A DNA stretch of 64,000 nt from Ligustrum vulgare (GCA_963555705.1 OY743176.1:44221026-44285025); one strand, 5' to 3'. Positions 23,117 to 32,835 are shown, counted from the first letter of the stretch. Numbers and translations: made by a program. Notes: generated from the sequence alone by a model not told the origin.

Positions 23117-25393
23117 GTGGAGGATGAGTATAAGGATATGCCAGCTCTAGAGGATGTTAGTGAAAATAATGATGGGGACTATGCAGTAGCTAAATCACTT
23201 GTCGCTAGAAGAGCCCTTAGTACTCAAGTTAAGGTGGAAGAGTCGGGTGAGCAGCGAGAAAATATATTTCATACTAGGTGCTTTGTGAATAACAAGGTGT
23301 GTAGTTTGATAATAGATGGTGGTAGTTGTGCAAACGTTGCTAGCACTACTCTAGTGGAGAAATTATGCCTATCTATACTAAAACACCCTAGGCCATATAA
23401 GCTACAATGGTTAAATGAATCGGGTGAGATTAAGGTGAATAAACCGGTGGTAGTTGATTTGGCGATTGGGAAGTATGAAGATAGGGTGGTTTGTGATGTG
23501 GTACCCATGCATGCGGGGCACATCTTGTTGGGAAGGCCATGGCAATTCGATAGGAAGGTTATTCATGATGGCTTTAAAAATAGGTATACCTTCACTAAGG
23601 ATGGGAAAAATATCAAACTAATGCCTTTATCACCTCAACAGGTCTATGAAGACCAATTGAAATTAAAAAGTGAGGAAGAGAGAAAGAGGGTCGGGACCAC
23701 GTTCCCGGAAAAAGGAGAGTTGAGTGAACAGAAGAGGGTCGAGACCACGATCCCGGAAAGAGGAGAGTTGTGTGAAAAATCGAGAGTTGAGACCACGATC
23801 CCAGAAAAAGGAGAGGGTGTGAAGAGTGCCAGTAAAAATAAAAGAGAGAAAACAAAGGTGAGCTTCTACGCAAAACAGAGTGATATCACCAAAGCTATTT
23901 CTACAAATAAACCAGTGATTTTACTCATGTATAAGGAATCTCTCCTTGTACTTGATGAAGCTAACCACTCCCTCCCCAGTTTAGCTGTGTCTCTTTTGCA
24001 GGAATTTGCAGATTTATTTCCCGAGGAGATTCCTAGTGGGCTGCCGCCAATTCGAGGGATTGAACACCAGATTGACTTCGTGCCGGGAGCAGTCATCCCA
24101 AACAGGCCAGCTTATAGGAGCAATCCCGAAGAGCTACAAAAGCAGGTTGAAGAGCTGTTGAAAAAGGGCTATGTTAGGGAAAGCATGAGCCCATGTGCAG
24201 TACCAGTTTTGTTGGTGCCAAAAAAAGATGGTACTTGGAGGATGTGCGTTGATTGTAGAGCAGTCAACAATATTACGGTAAAGTATCGCCATCCCATACC
24301 TAGACTTGATGACATGCTTGATGAACTATATGGTGCTTGTATTTTTAGCAAAATAGACCTTAAGAGTGGTTATCACCAAATTCGTATGAAAGAAGGTGAT
24401 GAATGGAAAACCGCCTTCAAAATCAAATATGGTTTATATGAATGGATGGTTATGCCGTTCGGCCTCTCAAATGCACCTAGCACTTTTATGAGATTAATGA
24501 ATCATGTCTTGCGTGCTTACATTGGTAAATTCGTTGTGGTATACTTTGATGACATTTTGGTATATAGTAAGAACTTAGGTGATCACATTGAACATTTAAG
24601 ATCTGTTTTGGAAGTTTTGAAAACTGAAAAACTATATGCTAATTTTAAAAAGTGTACTTTTTGCATGGAAAAGGTAATTTTTCTTGGTTTTGTGGTTAGT
24701 GCTAATGGTGTTGAGGTAGATGAGGAGAAAATTCGTGCTATTAAAGAATGGCCAACTCCCAAAAGTATTACGGAGGTTAGGAGCTTCCACGGGTTGGCTG
24801 GGTTTTATAGGAGATTTGTTAAAGATTTTAGCACACTTGCAGCACCACTCACAGAAATAGTCAAGAAAAGTGTAGGATTCCATTGGGGGGTAGCACAAGA
24901 AAATGCTTTTAAAATGCTTAAGGATAGGTTATGTTCTGCACCGGTTTTGGCTTTACCTAACTTTAACCAAACCTTTGAGATTGAATGTGATGCATCAGGA
25001 ATAGGTATTGGAGCCGTTCTTATGCAGGGAAAAAGGCCGCTTGCATTTTTCAGTGAAAAGCTGAGTGGGGCAGTTTTGAATTATCCTACCTACGACAAGA
25101 AGCTTTATGCTCCTTTTCGTGACTTGGAGACATGGCAGCACTATCTGTGGCCAAAGGAATTCGTCATACACACTGACCACGAGTCACTGAAACACCTCAA
25201 GGGACAAGGTAAGCTAAACAAAAGACACGCCCGTTGGATGGAATTCATTGAGACTTTTCCATACGTCATTCGCTATAAGCAAGGTAAGGAGAATGTGGTA
25301 ACAGATGCCCTTTCTCGCAGGTACGTACTTCTAAACTCTTTAAATGCGAAGTTGCTTGGGTTTGAATATATAAGAGGTATGTATGCTAGCTAA
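23117..25393 (+). pseudogene. Gypsy-2 pol: protease, reverse transcriptase, RNase H
   Basis: 758 open codons, in frame with gag. Protease: the [15 protein letters not shown] loop near residue 65 (DGGS in place of DTGA) and HILLGRPW. A linker holds three near-repeats of (E)xRVETTIPE(K/R)GE at residues 190-235. [49 protein letters not shown] and the catalytic [12 protein letters not shown], all intact. RNase [26 protein letters not shown] and TDALSRRY. The frame ends at 25393 because of a 4 bp duplication (GCTAGCTA) where gypsy-1 reads YANDLDF; integrase continues in the next frame. RT and RNase H look undamaged; only the fusion to integrase is lost. Confidence 0.92.
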
Positions 25394-26660
25394 TGACCCT
25401 GATTTTTCTATCATTTACGCTTCATGTGAAAAAGGTGCAATTGATAAATTTTATAGGCATGGTGGCTATTTATTTAGGGAAAGTAAACTTTGTGTGCCTA
25501 ATTGTTCTATGCGTGAATTGTTAGTGCGTGAGGCTCATGGTGGGGGGTTAATGGGACACTTTGGTGTTATTAAGACATTAGAAACTTTACAAGAGCACTT
25601 TTATTGGCCTAAAATGAAAAAGGATGTTCACCATATTTGTGAAAGGTGCATAACTTGTAAGTAATCTAAGTCTAGAGTCTTACCACAAGGTTTGTATACA
25701 CCTTTACCCGTACCTAATGACCCTTGGGTAGAAATATCCATGGATTTTGTGTTAGGTCTGCCTAGGACAAAAAAAGGTAGAGACTCGATATTTGTGGTGG
25801 TAGACAGGTTTAGCAAAATGACACATTTTATTCCTTGTAATAAAACTGATGACGCAACAAACATAGCTGACTTATTCTTTACGGAGGTTGTGAGACTCCA
25901 TGGGGTACCTAGGAGTATTGTGTCTGATAGGGATGTTAAGTTCCTAAGCTACTTTTGGAAAGTCTTGTGAGGGAAGATGGGTACTAAATTATTATTTTCT
26001 ACTACATATCACCCGCAAACTGATGGCCAAACGGAGGTGGTTAATAGGACATTAATCCAACTTTTGCGCACTATAATAAATAAGAATTTAAAAAGTTGGG
26101 AGGAATGTTTGTCATTTGTGGAATTTGCTTATAATCGATCTGTGCATTCTACTACTTCATGTTCACCTTTTGAAGTTGTTTATGGTTTCAGCCCGCTAAC
26201 TCCTCTTGATTTAATTCCTTTACCTGCAGATGAACGGAGCAGTTTGGACGGGGCGAAAAAAGCTAAGCTTGTGAAAGAGCTTCATGAGAAGGTGAAAGGG
26301 AAAATTGAAAAGAAAAATGAGCGTTGTGCGACTCATGCCAACAAAGGTAGGAGGCAAGTGACGTTCGAGCCAGGTGATTGGGTGTGGGTCAACTTGCGAA
26401 AGGAGCGATTTCCAACCCAAAGAAAGTCTAAGTTGCAGCCAAGAGGTGATGGACCTTTTCAGATCCTTGAAAAGATAAATGAGAATGCATATAAGCTCGA
26501 TCTTCCAGGTGAGTGTAACGTGTCTGCTTCTTTTAATGTTGCTAATCTTTCTCTGTTTGATGCAGGTGATGATTCGAGTACGAATCCTTTTCAACAGGGA
26601 GGGGATGATAAGTTCCGGAGTGGCTCGACGAACGTTGACCCGTTGCACGTGCCCGTATGA
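25383..26660 (+). pseudogene. Gypsy-2 integrase with LTR-encoded tail, two stops
   Basis: One frame with stops at 25662 (TAA after CITCK) and 25968 (TGA before GKMGTK). The N-terminal HHCC zinc-binding region contains [12 protein letters not shown] and [10 protein letters not shown]. The catalytic core contains [11 protein letters not shown] (first Asp), IVSDRDVKF (second Asp) and YHPQTDGQTEVVNRTL (final Glu), so the DDE triad is present across the breaks. The C-terminal region contains GDGPFQILEKINENAYKLDL and the frame runs past the LTR boundary at 26606 to a stop at 26658. In the 5' LTR the same stretch has no stop and continues through GPITRQRAKRIKQ, so the ancestral integrase was about 80 residues longer. 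Confidence 0.9.
26596..26605 (+). other. Gypsy-2 polypurine tract
   Basis: AGGGAGGGGA directly precedes the 3' LTR start TGATAAGTTCCGG. Confidence 0.88.
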
Positions 26661-26886
26661 CCAATAACGAGGCAAAGAGCCAAAAGAATCAAACAGGCAA
26701 TGCAAGGATTCATGCAAGCGTGGATGGACGAGTGCTCGAGTGCAAAGACTTCATTTACGTTGCATAACAAAGTGGAAGAGGAGCCAAAGTTATTGCAATG
26801 CATTGGGATCAAGGAAGGACAAGAAAATAAGGCAGAAGTGGAATCACGGCCGTAACACCTCTTTCACGGCCGTAAAATCATGTTGG

Positions 26887-28687
26887 TGTTAGCCCAAGAG
26901 TAAACTAACCAAGAGGGGGGTGAATTGGTTTATAAAACTTTTTCGATAAATAATCTCAAACTTAAAACCAATAGGTACAAGTATTAGCACTTAGTGTTAC
27001 AAGTAACTAAACTATCAATGTAGTGTGCTATATATGTGTAAACTTAATTGATAAGGCAAGTATAGCACTAAGATAAAGCGTTGCACAATATAAATTGATA
27101 GAATAGAGTAAGTGCGATGTAAGTAAATAAAAGGGATGAGAGAGTGCAAACGCGATTTATGGAGGTTCAATCAACCAACGTGATCTACGTCCCCCGTTAT
27201 CGAGCTCTCCGTCACGAGCAAGGCCAAATCCACTATTTTGGTAACTTACAACAAGGAGTACCAAATCCTTAGGCGACTTACAACAAGGAGCGCCTATCCT
27301 TTTACAATCGAGTTTTCACACGGCTCTCGAAACCAACAATCGAGTTTTGATAAGGCTCTCGAAAACCAACAATCGAGTTTTCACAAGGCTCTCGAAACCA
27401 CAAGATATAATGAATTGAGTTTACAATTGAAATAACTCTCTTGACAAATGATATACTCAAATTAAGTACCAAGAGAGTTAGACTAACACTTCAATAGATA
27501 GCAATGAATTAAGCTCGAGTGTTAGAGAAAAACTTTGATGCAAATGATAATGAAAAGTTGATGCAATCAAACAAAGTTTTTCAAATAATCTCTTGTTAAA
27601 AATATTGAATCGAATTAAGTACCAAGAGATGCCACACTTGAATAATTAACAATAAGTTAAGCTCAAAGTGTTTAGGCAATGGAACTTTGATGAATCAAAT
27701 GATGATTAAAAATGTAGCACAAATAATCAAAGTTCCTTAATTGAAATTTCTCTCTTTTTAAAAGATTAAAACAAGTTTAGAACAAAGAGAGACTTACACT
27801 TCAATTCCAATATAGTGTTAAGATGTTGAAGAAATTCAAACAATGTAAAACCAAGAATCTTCACAAAACTTTCTTCCAAAAACTTTGATGAATTTGATAA
27901 AACAAAGTTTAGATCAATCAAAGTTTTATGAAAATAAAAGATGAATAAAAACTAAGTAAGAACAATGAATTTTCACAAGAAAGTTTGTATAAAATCTTAT
28001 CTAAGTTGTTCAAATTGAATGCAAATGTGATGGCTATTTATAGATGAAAAAATTCAAGTTCAACCAGTTTCGGTCGACCGGTTCTTGAGTTTCGGTCGAC
28101 CGAAAGTTTGAATATAGCCGTTACACATTATAGCCGTTGAAACTTTCGGTTGATCAGCTATTTCGGTCGACCAGACTTTCGGTCGATCAAGTATACTTTC
28201 GGTCGACCGAAAGTATAAAAATTGGAATTTTTATTTTAATGTCAAAAAGTTTATTTTTCCAAAACCTATTTCATGATATGATTTGAAAAATCATTTTTAT
28301 GCAATTGATGAATTTTCAAGTAAGTTTCTTGATGCATAAAAATCATTTTCGAGCTCGTTGAATTTCATCGCTAAAGATTGAGAGTGTTATACCTTTACAT
28401 ACGTTAAATCAACTCTAATCTTGTAAGCTTGAATTCTAGATCTTCATGTCATGCTTTTCAACCTCAATTTTGATCTTTGAATATCTTCAATTCTTTCATG
28501 ATCTTCTTTACGTCTCATATGCTCGATCACATAATTTTGATTTATATCTTTGAGAGACGATTTGAACATAGAGTGCTTTTGAATATTTATCATTACATGA
28601 AACACTTGAAGCACACTTGTTAGCAACACAATAAATTCTTGTTTGTTATGATCAAAACAATAAGGTCAAATTGACCATAGGTCAACA
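26887..28687 (-). repeat. Element A 3' LTR (left copy)
   Basis: 1801 bp. On the element strand it starts TGTTGACCTATGG and ends CTTGGGCTAACA. It contains three tandem units of about 33 bp (CAATCGAGTTTT...CTCTCGAAAAC) near 27305-27400 and six CGGTCGACCG-type palindromes near 28068-28213. Confidence 0.95.
28068..28213. repeat. CGGTCGACCG palindrome array in the element A LTR
   Basis: Six full or degenerate copies of TTTCGGTCGACCGAAA within about 145 bp (some as GGTTGATC or GGTCGATC), separated by unique spacers. The same array occurs in the right LTR at 34062-34210, and a longer version lies internally at 31497-31700. Confidence 0.9.
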
Positions 28688-28689
28688 AT

Positions 28690-29062
28690 TTCCCCCTTTT
28701 TGATTATGACAAACAAGATGATTTGTAATGATAAATGTAAGCAATTGAAGCATATAATCAAAGTATAGGGAAATGAGAATAATTGATAAGTTCAATTTTA
28801 GCATATATTCCCCCTATCTTATACAAACCAATGAGGTATAATCTATCATATAATATAATCATTTTCATGCATATAGATTATCCAAAATAAAGTTAAATCA
28901 AATCATCACCACCATATTTTCCCCCTTTTGACATAAGCAAAAAGGTGGCATCTATCCCTTATTCATGAGCATAGGTGTGATAAGCATAATAATGGGGCAT
29001 AAGCAGAATATTTTGATTGTAATTATATTCCCCCTTAGTAACGCATTCCCCCTTAGAAAAGC
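28690..29062 (-). other. Multiple polypurine tracts of element A
   Basis: On the minus strand AAAAAGGGGGAAA directly precedes the 3' LTR (28690-28702). Four more AGGGGGAA tracts follow upstream, near 28809, 28918, 29030 and 29048. Repeated polypurine tracts next to the 3' LTR are a reported trait of Sireviruses. The innermost is the likely functional primer. Confidence 0.8.
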
Positions 29063-29127
29063 ATTCGTAGCATGAAACATTACCAGAAATCACACAATTC
29101 AGTTTCACGAATTCCAGTATAATCTCA

Positions 29128-29425
29128 TATCTCAAATCAAATCTTTCTTTAATAGTGAAAGTTACAGCGCATTTAAATCCTGTTCCCTCTTTTTAATTTT
29201 TCTATTCCTTGCTTTCTCGCTGGACTCAACAGCATGTGGATCTAGCCAGGTCCTATATACCTTGAATATTATTATACTGAAAAATATCAGTACAAAATCC
29301 AAGAAAAATATTCGATATCGCAAATTAAATCTTCCTTTAACAGTAAAGATACAGGGCATGAAATCTTGTTCCCTCTTTTCATTATTCTATTTCATATTAT
29401 CTTGCAGGAATCAATATCATGAAGA
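29128..29425 (+). repeat. Diverged direct duplication upstream of the captured ORFs
   Basis: 29128-29235 and 29328-29425 look alike (AAATCTT(T/C)CTTTAA..., TTGTTCCCTCTTTT..., then ...ATCATG or AGCATG), about 200 bp apart. This may be the duplicated promoter or leader of the captured cassette. Confidence 0.6.
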
Positions 29426-29488
29426 ACTACTCAGATCGTTTACACCTTTAAATAGATCGGTTGGGAAGAGGTTAAATCCATCAAAAAA

Positions 29489-30025
29489 ATGGATAACATC
29501 CTTTTAAGCATTCGCAAGTATTATTCCAATCTTCCAATTAATGATCTGAGAAAAATTTATCGAATGAGGCTCGAAAGATTGAGGTTGCTTATGGCTCAAG
29601 GCCTTCCAGAAGACGTGCGCTGGTTGATAGAAGCAAAAGTTCGATTAACAGGTGAATTACCATTGACATTTCCTAAACACCTGCCTGGTTTGGGTAAAAG
29701 CACTTTTGCAAAGAAACGAAGAGCAAAAAGGCTGAATGGTTGCTACAAATGTGCTCGTTGGAACTGTAATACTCGTTGCAAATCAGTCGGATATTCATCT
29801 AACAATCGAGATGATAAAATTGAGTTCATAAAGGGTGGACTGAGTAGGGAGTGTTTGGATGATATTCGATTAACTCTTGAGACGCACCCAAGTGGATATG
29901 TGCAACGGGAACTTCTTTCCTTATATGCTCAATTTAACGAGGATAAAAAGCGATATAGTCTCAAGAATACAATCGCAAAAGATCCGGTTTGCCAGTCTGT
30001 TTTGGCAACTCAGCATTTGATATAA
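29489..30025 (+). CDS. Basic, cysteine-rich ORF resembling flexivirus nucleic-acid-binding proteins
   Basis: 178 codons from ATG 29489 (context aaaaaaATGG), fully open and antisense to element A. The N-terminal half is helical, with charged heptads (residues 18-55). Residues 70-82 form an Arg/Lys patch (KSTFAKKRRAKR), directly followed by Cys85, 88, 93 and 97 in a CX2CX4CX3C arrangement. A basic patch followed at once by a cysteine cluster is the hallmark of the small nucleic-acid-binding proteins near the 3' end of betaflexivirus genomes (carlavirus and vitivirus type), several of which act in silencing suppression. I infer descent from such a gene; the C-terminal 60 residues have no match I know. 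The LOG-like ORF starts 255 bp downstream. A truncated copy sits at 47438-47536. Alternative: an unknown plant zinc-finger gene. Expression unknown. Confidence 0.6.
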   Translation: MDNILLSIRKYYSNLPINDLRKIYRMRLERLRLLMAQGLPEDVRWLIEAKVRLTGELPLTFPKHLPGLGKSTFAKKRRAKRLNGCYKCARWNCNTRCKSVGYSSNNRDDKIEFIKGGLSRECLDDIRLTLETHPSGYVQRELLSLYAQFNEDKKRYSLKNTIAKDPVCQSVLATQHLI

Positions 30026-30280
30026 GGTAAAACTTTTGATACTTTTTCCTTTCACGAGTTTTGAGAACGGTTTTAAAAAAAATTAAATCGCCGAAAGGTG
30101 ACACCTCGATACGATAAAAATATTCAAAAGTAGTTTGATTTTGACAAAGGTAAATCTTTCCTTTTTCAAAGACGATCATAAATAGTGTGGTTCTCCGGTT
30201 TTAAATAGCCAGAGGTTTTCATAGTTCATGCATCCCAAAATCACAACTTCTCGTAAGTTTTCTTTTCTTTTCTTTCAAAA
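30026..30280 (+). other. Spacer between the two captured ORFs, conserved in element B
   Basis: 255 bp AT-rich spacer whose right part (TTCATAGTTCATGCATCCCA, then TTCTCGTAAGTTT) is conserved nearly base for base at about 47710-47755 in element B. The left part is also alignable. Conservation outside the ORFs shows that the pair was copied as one DNA unit. Confidence 0.7.
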
Positions 30281-30934
30281 ATGGAGGGATCAAAACTTAG
30301 ATAGATCAAAACTGTATGTGTATTTTGTGGATCACATGTGGGGAAAGGTTTTGGGTATCTTGAGACAGCAGTAGACCTTGGAAAGAAATTGGGGGAGAAA
30401 GGTATCAATCTTGTATATGGAGGAGGTAGCAGTGGTCTGATGGGCTGTGTTTCCCAATCTGCTCTTACAGAGAAAGTAAGGGTGATTGGAGTTATTCCTG
30501 TCCCTTTAGCAGATATAGCAGGCAAAACACGAGGTCATGAAGTACAAACCTTATCTATCCATGAACGCATAACTTGTATGCTATATGGATCTGATGCATT
30601 TATAGCCCTGCCCGGAGGTTTTGGCACCTTAGAAGAAATCTTTAATATTACCTCCTGGGCTCAACTAGATCTCCATACTAAGCCTATTGGGCTATTAAAT
30701 GTTAACCATTTCTTTGATGGTTTGTTAACCTTTCTTGATCATGCAGTGGAACAGGGATTCATCTCTCCATTTTCCCGAAGGATCCTTATTTCTGCTCCTA
30801 CTATTGATGAACTACTGGATAAGCTGCAGTCATATATCCCAATACAAGATCCAGCAGGTTTAAAGATAGATTGGTCGCAAGGAAGGGGAGTCAAGCGAAA
30901 GTGGAGTCCGGTTAATGTAAATTTGACTTTGTGA
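30281..30934 (+). pseudogene. LOG-like: Captured LOG-like cytokinin riboside 5'-monophosphate phosphoribohydrolase, intronless
   Basis: LOG enzymes release active cytokinin bases from their nucleotides in the cytosol and nucleus. From ATG 30281 seven codons precede an in-frame TAG (30302-30304); the frame is then open for 209 codons to 30934. After the stop come the N-terminal strand VCVFCGSHVGK, the LVYGGGSSGLMG nucleotide loop, SIHERITCM with the conserved Arg, and PGGFGTLEE (the PGGxGTxxE signature), then GLLNV, FLDHAVEQGFISP and ILISAPT. Length and order match plant LOG proteins of about 210-220 residues, and the C-terminus looks plant-like. Plant LOG genes have introns; this copy has none, suggesting capture through RNA. 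The TAG position reads CAG in element B. Without the TAG the catalytic core looks complete; with it, initiation would have to occur downstream, past the first Rossmann strand. Confidence 0.88.
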
Positions 30935-31490
30935 ATCCTTAAAATAGGTGGGGGTAGAGTACGGAGTATACTCACTCTTGAGACACCCCTCTAATTTCCT
31001 AGGATTTCCTTAATGTTTAAATCTTGTGTGTGTGTGTGCTTCAAATGTGGTAGATTACGGAGTATTTTTACTCTCGAAAAACACCTCTTTGAAGATTTGT
31101 CTTTGTTTCCTCAAAAGATCAGAGGTGGTAGGATATGGCTACTCCGGAAACACATCTCTCATTATGAGGACTTTCCATGTTTCTCTCTTTAGCATTTGCG
31201 TGTACCATGTATTTCCTTTCAAGTGTGACTCTAGTGTGTACTCTTTCATGAGAAATAATAATATCTATGTTTGACTATGAAGTAATTGTTATCATGAAAT
31301 GAGTTAAAAGTTAATGCGTTTTGTCGACATATCAAAACAATTTTGGTCAACAATCATATCACTCTCAAAGCCAAAAAAAAAGTGATCAAAGAAATGTATT
31401 ACAAGAGTTTCACGAAGAGAAGAAGATGATATCAAGTCATTTAGGGATTGTGTATGAAAATATTGAAAATAAAAGAAAATCCCTTATTTC
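30935..31490 (+). other. 3' flank of the cassette, conserved in element B
   Basis: It contains repeated TACGGAGTAT and ACTCTTGAGACAC blocks and (GT)n. Matching sequence follows the LOG remnant in element B to about 48170, so the shared cassette ends near 31300. The short frame at 31321-31518 has no recognisable content. Confidence 0.6.
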
Positions 31491-31496
31491 AGCCAC

Positions 31497-31740
31497 TTTC
31501 GGTCGACCGAAAGTATGAACCGGTCGACCGAAACTCTGCAGAGTAAAAATCAGGAAGCTGCAGACACTTTCGGCTGACTAATGGTCGACCGAAAGTTTGG
31601 TTTCGGTCGTACAGTTGGTCGACCGAAAATCTTTCGGTTGAGCGCTTGTTCGACCGAAAGTACACTTTCGGTCGTCCGACAAATCTTTCGGTCGACCGAA
31701 ATCTAAAAATTGAAATTTTTATTTGATTTCGGTTAAAACA
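31497..31740. repeat. Internal LTR-like fragment with CGGTCGACCG palindromes
   Basis: About eight CGGTCGACCG-type sites, followed by AAAAATTGAAATTTTTATTT, which parallels the LTR sequence after its own array (about 28214-28235). It appears to be a piece of an LTR from a related element, lying between the cassette and gag. This suggests that the cassette arrived by recombination or template switching with a sibling element. Confidence 0.65.
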
Positions 31741-31877
31741 TGTATGTAACATAAAATTATGTAAAAGACACAAATTAGCACTATGTTACAAATTCATACT
31801 CATTCCTCTTTTCAATGTTTAGAAATTTTTATGAAGTGCATGAGGTTAAAATCAAAAATGTTGATAAAAATTTAAAA

Positions 31878-32795
31878 TCATTGATCATTCAAAGTCCAAG
31901 ATGTATCAAAGAATTTTACCTCATCCTCAATAGTCATGAAGCACATGTTGGTCATTTCATCTTGACTCTCATCTTCATCTTGCTCATCATCACTTTCATC
32001 CCAAGTGGCTTGTAGAGCTTTCTTTTTGAAAAATATTTTCTTGCTTCGACACTTGGTACTTTTGTGACCATGTGATGATTTAAGAGCAATTTCGCGCTTG
32101 GCCTCTTCTTTTCCTTTTCTTGTCCTCTCCTTTGTTTCGGCATTGTTGAGCTCATAAGTCATCAATGTTCCATAAAGCTCCTCCAATGGATGTGTGTTGA
32201 CGTCTATCGTGTTTTCGATCAACATCCTCAAAGGATTCCAATCTTGGGAGAGAGACCTAAGAATTTTACTCACAAGTTCACCGTTAGAAAATTTATGATC
32301 AAAGCCTTTAATACCATTGACAATGTCGGTAAAGCGAGTAATCATGCAAGTAATAAGCTCATCTTGTTTCATAAAGAAATTTTCAAAATCTTTAAATAAA
32401 AGATTTGTCTTAGTTTCTTTCACTTTGTTTGTACCCATGTGTGTGATTTCTAGTGTATGCCAAATATCAAATGCGGAATCACATGTGCAAATACGATTAA
32501 ATTCATTAATATCCAAAGCACAATAAAGTATATTTTTGGCCCTAGCATTTAAAGTCAATTTCCTCCTATCATTTTCATCATATTCCTCTCTAGGTTTTAA
32601 AATAGTTTGATCCGGTTTTCCATCAACCTTAATGACCATAGTAAGCTCATGAGGACCGGATTCAATGACATCCCAAATATTATAATCAATGGATTGAATA
32701 AAAATCATCATTCTAGTTTTCCAATAATTATAATTTGTACCATCAAAGAAAGGAGGACGATTTGTAGAATGCCCCTCAAGATTATGGTTAGCCAT
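31878..32795 (-). CDS. gag: Element A gag (Sirevirus/UBN2-type), C-terminally truncated
   Basis: 305 codons, starting MANHNLEGHSTNRPPFFDGT. The copia gag domain spans roughly residues 10-230: YNYWKTRMMIFIQSID, NARAKNILYCALDINEFNRI, DIWHTLEITHMGTNKVKETK, and LVSKILRSLSQDWNP with PLEELYGTLMTYE. A Lys-rich segment and an acidic patch (DESDDEQDEDESQDEM) follow. A stop comes before the CCHC zinc knuckle that such gags normally carry, and no pol follows. Gag forms the virus-like particle; the missing knuckle may impair RNA packaging. Its intact frame in a young element suggests that it was under selection until recently, or that the insertion is simply new. Confidence 0.9.
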   Translation of the reverse strand: MANHNLEGHSTNRPPFFDGTNYNYWKTRMMIFIQSIDYNIWDVIESGPHELTMVIKVDGKPDQTILKPREEYDENDRRKLTLNARAKNILYCALDINEFNRICTCDSAFDIWHTLEITHMGTNKVKETKTNLLFKDFENFFMKQDELITCMITRFTDIVNGIKGFDHKFSNGELVSKILRSLSQDWNPLRMLIENTIDVNTHPLEELYGTLMTYELNNAETKERTRKGKEEAKREIALKSSHGHKSTKCRSKKIFFKKKALQATWDESDDEQDEDESQDEMTNMCFMTIEDEVKFFDTSWTLNDQ

Positions 32796-32835
32796 TTACT
32801 CAAGATTGTAAAATCTTTTAAAAATGAGCACCTAA

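Noticed and set aside
29489..30934. Bacterial operon or contamination explaining the Cys-rich ORF plus LOG pair
   Set aside because: The pair lies inside an LTR element with an exact target duplication, there are no ribosome-binding sites, the spacer is 255 bp of AT-rich DNA, and LOG looks plant-type.
31321..31518. 65-codon plus-strand ORF after LOG
   Set aside because: No motif, and it runs into the palindrome array; not conserved in element B.
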